Shown: positions 26,006 through 35,607, counted from the first letter of the stretch. The stretch: DNA of 64,000 nucleotides from an uncultured Jannaschia sp. (GCF_947503795.1 NZ_CANNEZ010000001.1:673001-737000), one strand, 5' to 3'. Notes: a model not told the origin generated them from the sequence alone. Made by a program: numbers and translations.

Positions 26006-27697
26006 CTAGGCCAGCAATCGGCGGGCGATGACCTGCGCCTGGATCTCCGCGGCGCCCTCGAAGATATTCAGGATGCGGGCGTCGCAGAGAAGGCGGCTGA
26101 TCGGATATTCCAGCGCGAACCCGTTGCCGCCGTGGATCTGCAGGCCATTATCGGCTGCCGCCCAGGCCGTCCGCGCGCCCAGAAGCTTCGCCATCCCGGC
26201 CTCGATGTCGCAGCGCCGGTCGGCATCCTTCTCGGCGGCCGAATAATAGGTGAGCTGCCGCGTCACCATGATCTCCACCGCCATCATCGCCAGCTTGTCG
26301 GATACGCGCGGGAAGGCGATCAGCGGCTTGCCGAACTGGTTGCGCGTCTCGGCGTAGGCGAGTGCGGCGTCCAGCGCCGCCTGCGCCACGCCGATGGCCC
26401 GCGCAGCCGTCTGGATGCGCGCGCTCTCGAAGGTCTGCATAAGCTGCTTGAAGCCGTTCCCCTCGGCCTCGCCCAGCAGGTTGGCGCCATCGACGCGGAA
26501 ATCGTCGAAATTGACCGTGTATTCCTTCATTCCGCGATAGCCGAGCACCTCGATCTCGCCACCCGAAATGCCCGGATCCTGCCACGGGGCGTCGTCGGTG
26601 CCCGGCGTCTTCTCGGCGAGGAACATCGACAGGCCGCGGTAGTCGTCGGTGCCCGGAACGGTGCGCGCCAGCACCGTCATCACGTGGGTTCGCGCGGCGT
26701 GGGTGATCCAGGTCTTGTTGCCGTTCAGCACCCAGTCGTCCCCGTCGCGCACCGCCTTGGTGCGCAGGCTGCCGAGGTCGGAGCCGGTATTCGGCTCGGT
26801 GAAGACGGCCGTGGGCAGCGTCTCGCCCGAGGCCAGCTTCGGCAACCAATGCGCCTTCTGCGCGTCCGTGCCGCCCGCCAGCACCAGTTCGGCCGCGATC
26901 TCGGAGCGGGTCCCAAGGGAGCCCACGCCGATATAGCCGCGCGACAGCTCCTCCGAGACGACGCACATCGCGGCCTTCGGCAGGCCCAGCCCGCCGAACT
27001 CCTCGGGGATGGTCAGTCCGAACACGCCCATCTCGGCCATCTCCTCGATGACCTCCATCGGGATCAGCTCGTCCCTGAGGTGCCAGTCATGGGCATGGGG
27101 GGCGACCCGGTCCTGCGACCAGCGGCGGAACTGGTCGCGGATCATCTCCAGCTCGTCGTCGAGGCCGGTCGCCCCGAAGGTCGCGTTCGCCGTCCCGTCG
27201 CGCATGAGGGCCACGAGACGGGCGCGCGCGGCGGGGCTGTTCGCTGCGGTGCAGAGCGTTTCGACGGCCGGTGTGACCCAGCCGTCGCGCGCCTCGGCGC
27301 CGAGGCCCAGGTCGCCCAGCCGGACGATTTCGCCCTGACTCATAGGCAAGCCACCCCGGATCTGCGCGAGGTACTCGCCGAACGCGATCTGCAGAAGCAG
27401 CCGCTCCATCTCATCCAGCGTCCCCGCCGCATCCAGCCGGTCGGCCCACTGCTGCATCTGCCGCAACGCCTGCCCATAGGTCGCGAGCCACGCAAATCCG
27501 TGGGTCGCGGCCTGTTCGGCCTCGAGCCGCGCGGGGTCGATCCGGCCATCGACCGTGACCCGCTCCGCGACCGCGATCCGGGCCAACGCCACCAGCGCCT
27601 CGACCGCCGCGGCACCCTCGGATGTCAGGGCGAGCAGGTCGGGCAGCAGCACGGGGTCGGCGGCATCAAGGGGCATGGTCTGGCCATCATGGGGCAT
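26006..27697 (-). CDS. mcd: (2S)-methylsuccinyl-CoA dehydrogenase
   Basis: A 563-residue acyl-CoA dehydrogenase with an extra N-terminal domain of about 160 residues (for example ATHGFAWLATYGQALRQMQ and YLAQIRGGLPMSQGEIVRLG), the layout of the flavoenzyme of the ethylmalonyl-CoA pathway that oxidises methylsuccinyl-CoA to mesaconyl-CoA. The dehydrogenase part has FTEPNTGSDLGSLRT, GNKTWITHAARTH and IHGGNGFALEYPISRLL. Electrons should go to EtfAB, encoded 11 kb away. ATG at 27697 with GGAG upstream is preferred to an ATG at 27772. Confidence 0.87.
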   Translation of the reverse strand: MPHDGQTMPLDAADPVLLPDLLALTSEGAAAVEALVALARIAVAERVTVDGRIDPARLEAEQAATHGFAWLATYGQALRQMQQWADRLDAAGTLDEMERLLLQIAFGEYLAQIRGGLPMSQGEIVRLGDLGLGAEARDGWVTPAVETLCTAANSPAARARLVALMRDGTANATFGATGLDDELEMIRDQFRRWSQDRVAPHAHDWHLRDELIPMEVIEEMAEMGVFGLTIPEEFGGLGLPKAAMCVVSEELSRGYIGVGSLGTRSEIAAELVLAGGTDAQKAHWLPKLASGETLPTAVFTEPNTGSDLGSLRTKAVRDGDDWVLNGNKTWITHAARTHVMTVLARTVPGTDDYRGLSMFLAEKTPGTDDAPWQDPGISGGEIEVLGYRGMKEYTVNFDDFRVDGANLLGEAEGNGFKQLMQTFESARIQTAARAIGVAQAALDAALAYAETRNQFGKPLIAFPRVSDKLAMMAVEIMVTRQLTYYSAAEKDADRRCDIEAGMAKLLGARTAWAAADNGLQIHGGNGFALEYPISRLLCDARILNIFEGAAEIQAQVIARRLLA

Positions 27698-27743
27698 GGG
27701 GATCTCCGCCGCGCAGGGAATCTTTTGTTTGCAGTTGCAGCGT

Positions 27744-27772
27744 AACTTAATTCCAGCGCGGAACGCCATCAA
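27744..27772 (-). promoter_or_regulatory. Probable promoter of mcd
   Basis: Read on the minus strand: TTGATG (27772-27767), 17 bases, TAAGTT (27749-27744). The start of transcription would fall near 27737, within a TGCAAC-TGCAAA direct repeat (27730-27742), a plausible operator. On the plus strand the same intergenic region has an AT-rich AATAATATG at 27775-27783 that may serve the TauE-type gene. Confidence 0.5.
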
Positions 27773-27833
27773 GGAATAATATGTCTAGCTGTCGGCGCTG
27801 GCGACGGCGCGTGCGGCGGCGTAGAGGAAAGGC

Positions 27834-28592
27834 ATGGACGCCCTCACGCCCTTCCTCTGGACCATCGCCGTGGCGATCGCCTTCGGGGCGGGGCTCATCA
27901 AGGGCTCGATCGGGTTCGCCCTGCCGCTCGTGATGGTATCGGGCCTCTCGACCTTCCTCGATCCGCGGCTGGCGCTGGCCGGGCTGATCCTGCCGGTCCT
28001 CCTGACGAACGGAATGCAGGTGCTGCGCGCGGGTCTCGCGCCCGCTCTCGAGGCGACGCGGCACCATTGGCGCTATGTGCTGATGGTGGTGCTGGCGATC
28101 CTGATCGCGGGGCAGGCGGTGACCCTGATCCCCCGACAGGTCTTCTACTTCGTGCTCGGCATTCCGGTGGTGATCCTCTCGATCGTGCAACTGGCCGGAT
28201 GGGTCCTGACGATCCCGCCCGCGCGGCGCGTGGCGGCGGAGTGGGGCGTCGGGCTGATCTCGGGGACACTGGGGGGCCTCGTGGGGACATGGGGGCCCAC
28301 GACCGTGCTCTACCTCATGGCGATAGAGACGCCGAAGGCCCGCCAGATGGTTGTGCAGGGCGTCATCTACGGCATCGGGTCCATCGCGCTTCTGGCGGCG
28401 CACCTGGCCTCGGGCGTGCTCAACAGCCGGACGATCTGGTTCTCGGTGGCGATGCTGGTCCCGGCCGTGATCGGCATGGCGCTGGGCTTCCGGATCTCGG
28501 ACCGGATGGATCAGGCGCGCTTTCGCAAGGTGACGCTCGTGGTGCTGGTGGTCGCGGGGCTGAATCTGATCCGCAAGGGGTTCGGGTTCTGA
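27834..28592 (+). CDS. TauE/SafE family sulfite/anion exporter
   Basis: A 252-residue membrane protein with about eight helices. Two glycine-rich half-repeats are visible: AFGAGLIKGSIGFALPLVMV near the N terminus and LISGTLGGLVGTWGPTTVLY near residue 140, as in the TauE/SafE (DUF81) family. Substrates in the family include sulfite, sulfoacetate and other organic anions; none can be assigned here. It is divergent from mcd. Confidence 0.87.
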   Translation: MDALTPFLWTIAVAIAFGAGLIKGSIGFALPLVMVSGLSTFLDPRLALAGLILPVLLTNGMQVLRAGLAPALEATRHHWRYVLMVVLAILIAGQAVTLIPRQVFYFVLGIPVVILSIVQLAGWVLTIPPARRVAAEWGVGLISGTLGGLVGTWGPTTVLYLMAIETPKARQMVVQGVIYGIGSIALLAAHLASGVLNSRTIWFSVAMLVPAVIGMALGFRISDRMDQARFRKVTLVVLVVAGLNLIRKGFGF

Positions 28593-28595
28593 CCG

Positions 28596-29114
28596 TCAGG
28601 ACATGAACTGGAAGCAGACCTGTTCGACCGGACCGCGCGCGCCCTCGTCGGTCACCTCGAACGGCACCGATACGACCGGCACGCCATCGATCTCGATCGC
28701 GAAGGTCCAGGGGCCGGTGACCTTCTCGTAGTCATGCTCGAAGGTGAAGAGGTTGAGGTTCGTCGTCCCCGCGACGATCGTGTCGGTCCACTCCTCGCGC
28801 TCGACCCCGCGCGGCCCCATCGGCGGATGCGTCACGACAACGGTGACCACCTGTGTCAACGCGCCGTCCTTCAACGCCGTGCGGAACCCGAAGCTCAAAT
28901 CGTCCATCGTCGGCACGCGCCGCGCGTTCAGGTCGAAAGCGGTGCCGTACTCGATCTGTCGGATGACGCCCGCCTCGGTGCCCGGCGCTTCGATCAACTC
29001 GCCGGTGGTGATGCGGGGGCAGACGATCCCCGCCTCGACGAGGCGGACCTGTGCCGCCGCGGCCGAGCCCGAAAGGGCCAGCGCGGCGGCAGCTGCGATC
29101 ACCCGATGGCGCAT
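28596..29114 (-). CDS. DUF3859 secreted protein
   Basis: A 172-residue protein with a signal peptide (to about residue 21, GSAAAAQ) and a beta-sandwich-like mature domain with two cysteines (VCPRI and VCFQF). [10 protein letters not shown] and [10 protein letters not shown] fit the DUF3859 family, of unknown periplasmic role. Its start lies 16 bases inside the 3' end of pckA, so it is probably translated from the pckA transcript. Confidence 0.8.
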   Translation of the reverse strand: MRHRVIAAAAALALSGSAAAAQVRLVEAGIVCPRITTGELIEAPGTEAGVIRQIEYGTAFDLNARRVPTMDDLSFGFRTALKDGALTQVVTVVVTHPPMGPRGVEREEWTDTIVAGTTNLNLFTFEHDYEKVTGPWTFAIEIDGVPVVSVPFEVTDEGARGPVEQVCFQFMS

Positions 29115-30694
29115 GCCGCGACGTCGTCATCGATATGGGCGACATACTGGCCGAAATTCTCGGCGAACATCTCGACCAGCTTGCCGGCCTGCATGTCGTA
29201 GGCGTCCGCATCAGCCCAGGTTCCGCGCGGGTCCAGCAGGGCCGCGTCGACGCCGGGACAGGCGACCGGAACCTCGAAGCCGAAATTCGGATCGCGGCGA
29301 AACTCGCCCTGCGCCAGCGTGCCGTCCAGCGCCGCCGTCAGAAGCGCGCGGGTCGCCTTGATCGGCATCCGGTTGCCTGTGCCATAGGCGCCGCCCGTCC
29401 AGCCGGTGTTCACAAGCCAGCAATCGGAGCCATGGGACGCGATCTTGGCCTGCAGGAGCTTGCCGTAGACCTCGGGCCGGCGTGGCATGAAGGGCGCGCC
29501 GAAGCAGGTCGAGAAGGTGGGCTCGGGCTCCGTCACGCCGCGTTCGGTGCCCGCGACCTTGGACGTGAAGCCCGACAGGAAGTGATACATCGCCTGCGCC
29601 GGCGTCAGGCGCGCGATCGGGGGCAGCACGCCGAACGCGTCGCAGGTCAGCATGACGACATTGCGCGGATGGCCCCCCAGTGCCGTGTCGGAGGCGTTGG
29701 AGATGTAGTCCAGTGGGTAGGCGCAGCGCATGTTGGCCGTCAGGCTGTCGTCCTCGAAATCCAGCGCGAACGTGTCGGGGTCGAAGACCATGTTCTCGAT
29801 CACCGTGCCGAAGCGGGTCGTCGTGTCGTAGATCTCCGGCTCGGCCGCGCGGCTGAGATTGATCGTCTTGGCGTAGCACCCGCCCTCGAAGTTGAAGATG
29901 CCGGTCTCCGACCAGCCATGCTCGTCATCGCCGATCAGCGTCCGGTCCGGCGCGGCCGAGAGCGTCGTCTTGCCCGTGCCGGACAGACCGAAGAACACCG
30001 CGGAGTTGTCGGGGTCGCCCGTCGCGTGGTTGGCCGAGCAATGCATCGGCATGACGCCCTTCTCGGGCAGGATGTAGTTCAGGAGCGTGAAGACCGACTT
30101 CTTGTTCTCGCCCGCGTATTCCGTGCCCGCGATCAGGATTTCCTTGGCGTCGAGGTTCATCGCGATGACGACCTCGCTCCGGCAGCCGTGGCGGGCGGGG
30201 TCGGCCTTGAAGGACGGGCAGTTGATGACGGTGTAGTCCGGCACGAACCCGGCAAGCTCCGAAGCATCGGGGCGACGCAGAAGATGGCGGATGAAGAGAT
30301 TGTGCCACGCCAGTTCAGTGACCACGCGCACGTCCAGCCGATGCGCCGGGTCAGCCCCGGCATAGAGGTCCTGCACGAAGTAATCGCGCCCCTTCATATG
30401 CGCCAGCATGTCGGCCCGCAGCGCGGCAAACCCGTCCTCCGACATCTCGGCGTTGCAATCCCACCAGATCGTGTCGGCCGTGCCGGGCGTCCGGACGATA
30501 TGTTTATCCTTGGGCGAGCGACCGGTGAACGTGCCCGTCGTCACAAGGAACGAGCCGCCCTGGCCCAGCGTGCCCTCGTCGCGGGCGAGGGCCTCCTGAA
30601 TGATCGCGGGCTCCAGCAGGTTGTAATAGACGCGCCCGAGCCCCGTGATGCCGTGGGCCTCAAGCGTATGCTCGGGATTGACGCGCTGGGTCAT
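29099..30694 (-). CDS. pckA: Phosphoenolpyruvate carboxykinase (ATP)
   Basis: A 531-residue gluconeogenic enzyme converting oxaloacetate and ATP to PEP. It has TGRSPKDKH, the FIRHLL region, HCSANHATG, the P-loop [11 protein letters not shown], the metal-binding LIGDDEHGW and CYAKTINLS. The ATG at 30694 has GGAGGAG upstream; the 26-codon extension is rejected. In Agrobacterium pckA is a known target of ChvG/ChvI, whose genes lie divergently beside it here. Confidence 0.96.
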   Translation of the reverse strand: MTQRVNPEHTLEAHGITGLGRVYYNLLEPAIIQEALARDEGTLGQGGSFLVTTGTFTGRSPKDKHIVRTPGTADTIWWDCNAEMSEDGFAALRADMLAHMKGRDYFVQDLYAGADPAHRLDVRVVTELAWHNLFIRHLLRRPDASELAGFVPDYTVINCPSFKADPARHGCRSEVVIAMNLDAKEILIAGTEYAGENKKSVFTLLNYILPEKGVMPMHCSANHATGDPDNSAVFFGLSGTGKTTLSAAPDRTLIGDDEHGWSETGIFNFEGGCYAKTINLSRAAEPEIYDTTTRFGTVIENMVFDPDTFALDFEDDSLTANMRCAYPLDYISNASDTALGGHPRNVVMLTCDAFGVLPPIARLTPAQAMYHFLSGFTSKVAGTERGVTEPEPTFSTCFGAPFMPRRPEVYGKLLQAKIASHGSDCWLVNTGWTGGAYGTGNRMPIKATRALLTAALDGTLAQGEFRRDPNFGFEVPVACPGVDAALLDPRGTWADADAYDMQAGKLVEMFAENFGQYVAHIDDDVAACAIG

Positions 30695-30863
30695 GGTCCT
30701 GCTCCTCCCGAACCCGTGTCGGATGACCGCGCGGCATGAACGCAACCGGTCGGGGACGGGTTCCTCGGCCATCCCCTAGCATCGACGGCCCGAGGGGGGC
30801 AGTGGTCGTTAGCGCAACCATCTCATCCGATAGCGTAAACATGCCGCGCCGGCGCTCGGCGGT

Positions 30864-30878
30864 TTAACGCTGCCTTAA
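30864..30878. promoter_or_regulatory. CtrA-type box TTAA-N7-TTAA
   Basis: TTAA at 30864-30867 and TTAA at 30875-30878 with exactly seven bases between. It lies 125 bases upstream of chvI and 170 upstream of pckA. It is the second exact match in this GC-rich window. Confidence 0.55.
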
Positions 30879-30903
30879 TTGCACGAGGGCCACAGTCGTG
30901 CCT

Positions 30904-30921
30904 GCGAATCGGGTGATTCGC
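30904..30921. repeat. Inverted repeat, candidate operator
   Basis: GCGAATC (30904-30910) and GATTCGC (30915-30921) are perfect inverted arms around GGGT. It sits about 80 bases before chvI, between the CtrA-type box and the presumed chvI promoter. Confidence 0.5.
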
Positions 30922-31002
30922 GAAAACCCTTGATTCTGTCGGCCCTATGGGGAGAGTTGGAAAAAAACACGGCAGTATAACAGGCAAAATGAGGATATTG
31001 GC

Positions 31003-31704
31003 ATGTCGCGGATCGCGCTCGTCGACGACGACAGGAATATCCTGACGTCCGTTTCCATGACTCTGGAGGCCGAAGGCTTCGAGGTCGAAACCTACAATGA
31101 TGGCCAGTCGGCGCTTGACGCCTTCTCGAAGGAATTGCCCGATCTGGGCGTCTTCGACATCAAGATGCCCCGCATGGACGGCATGGACCTGCTGCAGCGG
31201 TTGCGCCAGAAATCCAGCGTGCCGGTGATCTTCCTGACCTCCAAGGATGACGAGATCGACGAGGTACTCGGCCTGCGCATGGGGGCCGACGACTACGTCC
31301 GCAAGCCCTTCTCCCAGCGCCTGTTGGTCGAGCGGATCCGCGCGATCCTGCGCCGCCAGGAGGCGATCGCCTCCGACGAGACGGACACGCCCGAAGATAC
31401 GCAGGTCATGCAGCGCGGCGAGCTGACGATGGATCCGCTGCGTCACGCGGTGAAGTGGAAGGGCAACGACGTCACCCTGACCGTGACCGAGTTCCTGCTG
31501 CTGCAGGCGCTCGCCCAGCGGCCCGGCTTCGTCAAGTCGCGCGACCAGCTGATGGACGTCGCCTACGATGACCAGGTCTATGTCGACGACCGCACCATCG
31601 ACAGCCACATCAAGCGCCTCCGCAAGAAGATGCGTACGGCGGACGCGGAGTTCTCGGCGATCGAGACGCTCTACGGTATCGGCTACCGCTACAACGAAGA
31701 ATAG
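31003..31704 (+). CDS. chvI: DNA-binding response regulator ChvI
   Basis: A 233-residue OmpR-type regulator. The receiver domain has the acidic pair VDDDRN, the phosphorylation site Asp52 in [11 protein letters not shown], the Thr/Ser in FLTSKDD and the Lys in VRKPFS. The winged-helix domain runs from about residue 130 to [14 protein letters not shown]. ChvI homologues control envelope, acid response and carbon metabolism genes in Alphaproteobacteria. GAGGA seven bases before the ATG. chvG follows after 14 bases. Confidence 0.94.
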   Translation: MSRIALVDDDRNILTSVSMTLEAEGFEVETYNDGQSALDAFSKELPDLGVFDIKMPRMDGMDLLQRLRQKSSVPVIFLTSKDDEIDEVLGLRMGADDYVRKPFSQRLLVERIRAILRRQEAIASDETDTPEDTQVMQRGELTMDPLRHAVKWKGNDVTLTVTEFLLLQALAQRPGFVKSRDQLMDVAYDDQVYVDDRTIDSHIKRLRKKMRTADAEFSAIETLYGIGYRYNEE

Positions 31705-31718
31705 GGCGGGGCGCGCGC

Positions 31719-33452
31719 GTGGCCTCGGTGACCGATATGGACATGGCGCCCACGCCGACCCGTCGCACGAAGCGTCGCGGCGACAGCGAGGTCGTGCTCG
31801 GCGAGGACTGGGAACGTCCCGAGGGCACGGTCGAAGCCGAACTGTCCGAAGCGCGCGAGCGGCGGGGTCTCTTCTCGCTCGACCGCTCGCCGCTGGCGCG
31901 CAAGATCATCCTCTTCAACCTCCTCGCGATCCTGATGCTGGTTGCGGGGGTCCTCCTCCTGAACCCGTCCCGCGACAGTCTGGTGGTCCAGCGCGAGCAG
32001 GGACTGGTGACCGAGGCGCGGCTCATCGCCGACGTGCTCGAAGCGTCTCTTCCCGCGGGCGCACCGGTCAACTTCGCCGCCGGCGACGGGGTTGACGTGC
32101 CTGCGTTGCTCGGCGCGATCGAACTGCCGCGCGGGGTCGAGGTCCATGTCTTCGACCAGTCGGGCGCCCTGATCGCGCAAGCCATCGGAAGCACACCGGC
32201 TGAGGCCGTCGCGGGCCTCAATGCCCCCGCCGAGAAGACCACCATCATCACCAACGCGCTCAACGCCGTCTGGGAGGCGCTGTCGGCTGTCTTCAGCCGC
32301 ACCGGGGGCGACCCGCCCAGCCCGGTCGACGTCGCGCGCGCCATGGTCTCCGAACTCGGGGCCGGGCAGACCGCGATCCGCGGCTATGCCGGCGAGGCGG
32401 GGCAGCTCTATACGGTGGCCACGCCCATCGCTTCGGCCTCCGCGGCCATGGGCACGATCGCCGTGACCACCCGCGCGGGTGAGATCGACGCCCTTGTCCG
32501 GGTCGAGCGCGAGCAGCTTCTCCAGATGTTCGTGATCGCGCTTCTGGTGTCGATCGTCCTCAGCCTCGTGCTGGCCTCGACCATCGCCAACCCGCTTTCG
32601 GACCTGTCGGCCGCCGCCGAACTGGGTCGCGACCGTCATGCCCGCAAGATGTCGCCCCAGCGGGTCCGCATCCCCGACCTCACCGCACGCCCCGACGAGA
32701 TCGGGCGCCTGTCGGGCGCGCTGCGCGGCATGGTCGCCGCACTTTACGACCGGATCGACTCGAACGAACAATTCGCCGCCGACGTCGCCCACGAGATCAA
32801 GAACCCGCTGGCCAGCCTACGCTCCGCCGTCGGCACCATGCGGCTGGCCAAGACCGACGATCAGCGCACGCGCCTGCTCGAGGTGATCGAACACGACGTG
32901 CGCCGCCTCGACCGGCTCGTCTCAGACATCTCCAACGCCTCCCGCCTCGACAGCGAGCTCGTCAAGGAGGAGGAAGAGCCCTTCGACCTCGTCAAGATGA
33001 TCACCAACCTGACCGTTTATCACGGGCAGGAGGCCGAGGCCGAGGGCATCGACTTCATCACCGACCTCCCGAAGGAGCCGATCGTCATCATGGGCCTCGA
33101 GGCCCGGCTGGCGCAGGTTTTCGTCAACCTCGTCACAAACGCGCTCTCGTTCTGCGAGGAGGGCGATGCCGTTCGCGTCTGGATGCGTCGCCGCGACAAC
33201 CGCGTCCTCGTCGTGGTCGAGGATACCGGCCCCGGCATCCCCGAGGCGGCACTGACGAAGGTCTTCAACCGCTTCTACTCCGAGCGTCCCGTCAAGCAGT
33301 TCGGCAACCATTCCGGCCTCGGCCTCGCCATCTCCAAGCAGATCGTGGAAGCCCATGGCGGCGTCATCTGGGCCGAGAACATCCGCCCGACCGACATGGA
33401 CCTGACCTCCGAGCCGCTGGGCGCCCGCTTCGTGGTCGGCCTGCCGGTCTGA
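31719..33452 (+). CDS. chvG: Sensor histidine kinase ChvG
   Basis: A 577-residue sensor kinase. A charged N-terminal cytoplasmic segment is followed by a first membrane helix (about 63-85), a periplasmic domain of about 180 residues, a second helix (about 266-290), HAMP, then the H box VAHEIKNPLASL with His358. The ATPase domain has NLVTNALSF, EDTGPGIPE and SGLGLAISKQ. The start is uncertain: GTG at 31719, GTG at 31728 or ATG at 31737. It phosphorylates ChvI. Confidence 0.93.
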   Translation: MASVTDMDMAPTPTRRTKRRGDSEVVLGEDWERPEGTVEAELSEARERRGLFSLDRSPLARKIILFNLLAILMLVAGVLLLNPSRDSLVVQREQGLVTEARLIADVLEASLPAGAPVNFAAGDGVDVPALLGAIELPRGVEVHVFDQSGALIAQAIGSTPAEAVAGLNAPAEKTTIITNALNAVWEALSAVFSRTGGDPPSPVDVARAMVSELGAGQTAIRGYAGEAGQLYTVATPIASASAAMGTIAVTTRAGEIDALVRVEREQLLQMFVIALLVSIVLSLVLASTIANPLSDLSAAAELGRDRHARKMSPQRVRIPDLTARPDEIGRLSGALRGMVAALYDRIDSNEQFAADVAHEIKNPLASLRSAVGTMRLAKTDDQRTRLLEVIEHDVRRLDRLVSDISNASRLDSELVKEEEEPFDLVKMITNLTVYHGQEAEAEGIDFITDLPKEPIVIMGLEARLAQVFVNLVTNALSFCEEGDAVRVWMRRRDNRVLVVVEDTGPGIPEAALTKVFNRFYSERPVKQFGNHSGLGLAISKQIVEAHGGVIWAENIRPTDMDLTSEPLGARFVVGLPV

Positions 33453-33470
33453 TCGCGCCGGGGGCCGCGC

Positions 33471-33917
33471 ATGTCGTCCCCGCCCGCCGAACTCCCCCGC
33501 CTGTCGCCCGCCCCGGACGGCGCGCTCTCGGTGCATGGCAGCGCCGTGCGGATCGGGGCCCGCGGCCTTCTGATCCTCGGGCCCGCCGGGGCCGGGAAGT
33601 CCGGGCTCGCCGCGGGCCTCATCGCGCTCGGGGCCACGCTGATCGCAGACGATTTGACGCTGATCCTGCCCGGCGGCGGCGCCCCGATCCTGCGCGCGCC
33701 CGCCCGCGCGCCTGTCCGGCTGGAGCTGCGCGGGCTCGGCCTCGTCTCGCCGCCGACCTCCCGCGAGGCACCGTTCGCTGCCGCACTCCTCCTCGCGCCC
33801 TCGCGCGCCCGATTGCCCGAACCCGACACCTGGCCGGTCCACGGGGTCGAGATCCCGCTCCTTCGGCATCCGGCCCAGCCGGACCTCGCCGCGAAGATGC
33901 ATCTATGGCTCAGCTGA
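33471..33917 (+). CDS. hprK: Short HPr kinase/phosphorylase
   Basis: A 148-residue protein that lacks the N-terminal domain of the Gram-positive enzyme, the usual alphaproteobacterial form. It has the P-loop GPAGAGKS (37-44), ADDLTLI and the family signature LELRGLGLV. It should phosphorylate HPr on Ser46, encoded four genes on. It is 18 bases after chvG, a conserved arrangement. Confidence 0.9.
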   Translation: MSSPPAELPRLSPAPDGALSVHGSAVRIGARGLLILGPAGAGKSGLAAGLIALGATLIADDLTLILPGGGAPILRAPARAPVRLELRGLGLVSPPTSREAPFAAALLLAPSRARLPEPDTWPVHGVEIPLLRHPAQPDLAAKMHLWLS

Positions 33918-34005
33918 TCACGCCCGCGCGACATCCTGTCGGCCTGCCTTACATTCGCCCACGGCACCTCCTAGATTCCGGGCCGATCGTCCTTCGAAGG
34001 TTGCC

Positions 34006-34926
34006 ATGACCCGCGCCGACCGCCCCATCGACATCGTTCTCGTCACCGGTCCCTCCGGCGCCGGGCGTACGACGGCGCTCAACGTGCTCGAGGATGCGGG
34101 CTTCGAGGTGGTCGACAACCTCCCGCTCGACATGATGCGGATGCTCGCGGGGCCGGACCGCGCGGCACCGCTGGCGCTCGGGCTCGGGGTGCGCAACGCG
34201 GGCTTCTCGCTGGGCGCGGTCGAGGCGCTCGCGACCGACCTGCGCGCCGATCCGCGGTTCCACGTCCAGCTCGTCTACCTTCAGAGCGACCGCGAGACCC
34301 TCGTCGCCCGCTACTCCGAGACCCGCCGCCGCCACCCCCTCTCGCCGCGCGAGGATGCGGAACTGGGTGTCGCCCGCGAACTGGAGCTGCTGGCCGCCCT
34401 CGCCGAAAGCGCGGATCTCGTGATCGACACCGCCGGGATGAACGTCCACGATCTGCGGGCCGAGATGACCCGCCGGTTCGATGGCGATACCGGGACGCTC
34501 TCGGTCTCGATCCAGTCCTTCAGCTACAAGCGCGGGCTGCCGCGGGGCCTCGACCTCGCCTTCGACGTCCGCTTTCTCGCCAATCCGCACTGGGTGCCGG
34601 GTCTGCGCGATGGCACCGGCCGCGACGCGGACGTGCGCGCCCATGTCACCGCCGACCCGCATTTCGACGGGTTCGATCGTCGTGTTCGCGACCTGGTGGA
34701 GTTCCTTCTGCCGCGCTACCGCGACGAGGGCCGGGCCCATCTGTCGATCGGATTCGGGTGCACCGGGGGCCAGCATCGTTCGGTCGCCGTTACGGAAATG
34801 CTGGCCGACGCCCTTGCGGCGGATGGATGGCAGGTGTCTAAACGCCATCGGGAATTGGATCGCCGGGCAGCGGCGGCCATCGGCACGGGGTCGCGCAACG
34901 CGGCCCTTGGGGGAACCGCCGCATGA
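34006..34926 (+). CDS. rapZ: RapZ family P-loop nucleotide-binding protein
   Basis: A 306-residue RapZ (YvcJ) homologue. The Walker A region is GPSGAGRTT (15-23), where the usual lysine is arginine, a variant I believe is common in this lineage. The C-terminal domain has SFSYKRGLPRGLDLAFDVRF and IGFGCTGGQHRSVAVTE, with the conserved cysteine. In E. coli it guides RNase E to a glucosamine-pathway sRNA; that sRNA is not known in Alphaproteobacteria, so the role here is open. It overlaps the EIIA gene by four bases. Confidence 0.92.
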   Translation: MTRADRPIDIVLVTGPSGAGRTTALNVLEDAGFEVVDNLPLDMMRMLAGPDRAAPLALGLGVRNAGFSLGAVEALATDLRADPRFHVQLVYLQSDRETLVARYSETRRRHPLSPREDAELGVARELELLAALAESADLVIDTAGMNVHDLRAEMTRRFDGDTGTLSVSIQSFSYKRGLPRGLDLAFDVRFLANPHWVPGLRDGTGRDADVRAHVTADPHFDGFDRRVRDLVEFLLPRYRDEGRAHLSIGFGCTGGQHRSVAVTEMLADALAADGWQVSKRHRELDRRAAAAIGTGSRNAALGGTAA

Positions 34927-35315
34927 TCGGCATCGTCATCGTGGCCCATGGGGGTCTCGCCGAGGAGTATCGCCGCGCGGTCGAGCATGTGATCGGCCCG
35001 CAAGACGGCGTGCGCTCCATCGCGGTCGGCGCGACCTGCGACCGCGCCAGCAAGGAAGCCGAGATCTGCGACGCCGCCGACGCGGTCGATGTGGGCGATG
35101 GCGTGGTGGTGGTGACCGACATCTTCGGCGGCTCGCCCTCGAACCTGTCGATGAATGCCTGCGCCCCCGCGGACCGCGTCATCTTCTACGGGGCGAACCT
35201 GCCCGCGCTGATCAAGCTGGCCCGCAGCCGGGCCCGTCCGCTGGCCGAGGCCGTGGCGTTGGCCAAGGCCGCCGGAACGCGCTACATGGACGTCGCCCAA
35301 GGCCCTGTCGCCTGA
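34923..35315 (+). CDS. PTS EIIA component, mannose/fructose class
   Basis: A 130-residue EIIA of the mannose family. The phosphorylated residue is His9 in MIGIVIVAHGGLAEEY, and VVVVTDIFGGSPSNLSMN is the second signature. There is no EIIB or EIIC gene around it, so it is likely regulatory rather than part of a sugar transporter. It is followed by ptsH after 22 bases. Confidence 0.92.
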   Translation: MIGIVIVAHGGLAEEYRRAVEHVIGPQDGVRSIAVGATCDRASKEAEICDAADAVDVGDGVVVVTDIFGGSPSNLSMNACAPADRVIFYGANLPALIKLARSRARPLAEAVALAKAAGTRYMDVAQGPVA

Positions 35316-35337
35316 GATCGGGGCACGGGGAGAACGG

Positions 35338-35607
35338 ATGCCGACGCGGAACCTGGATATCGTGAACGAGAAGGGCCTGCACGCGCGCGCCTCCGCAAAG
35401 TTCGTCGAAACCGTCGAGCGGTTCGATGCCCGCGCGACCGTACGTCGTGACGGGCTGGAGGCCGCGGGCGACAGCATCATGGGCCTTTTGATGCTGGCCG
35501 CCGCGCGCGGCACCTCGATCGAGGTCGAGACCGGTGGCGCCGATGCCGTCCCCCTGATGGATGCGCTTGCGGAACTGGTGGCCGACCGGTTCGGAGAGGG
35601 GATGTGA
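35338..35607 (+). CDS. ptsH: HPr phosphocarrier protein
   Basis: An 89-residue HPr. His15 lies in NEKGLHARASAKFV and is the EI-dependent site. Ser46 lies in GDSIMGLLML and is the expected HPr kinase site; both are present, consistent with hprK upstream. Its stop overlaps the GTG of the acyltransferase gene. Confidence 0.95.
   Translation: MPTRNLDIVNEKGLHARASAKFVETVERFDARATVRRDGLEAAGDSIMGLLMLAAARGTSIEVETGGADAVPLMDALAELVADRFGEGM

Larger units (their letters stand above)
30695..31002. other. Divergent regulatory region pckA / chvI
   Basis: 308 bases with no gene. Contents: a CtrA-type box (30864-30878), an inverted repeat (30904-30921), an A7 run (30961-30967), a possible -10 TATAAC at 30976-30981 for chvI without a matching -35, and the chvI ribosome site GAGGA at 30991-30995. 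The half near pckA (30695-30860) shows no recognisable hexamers. Confidence 0.6.
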
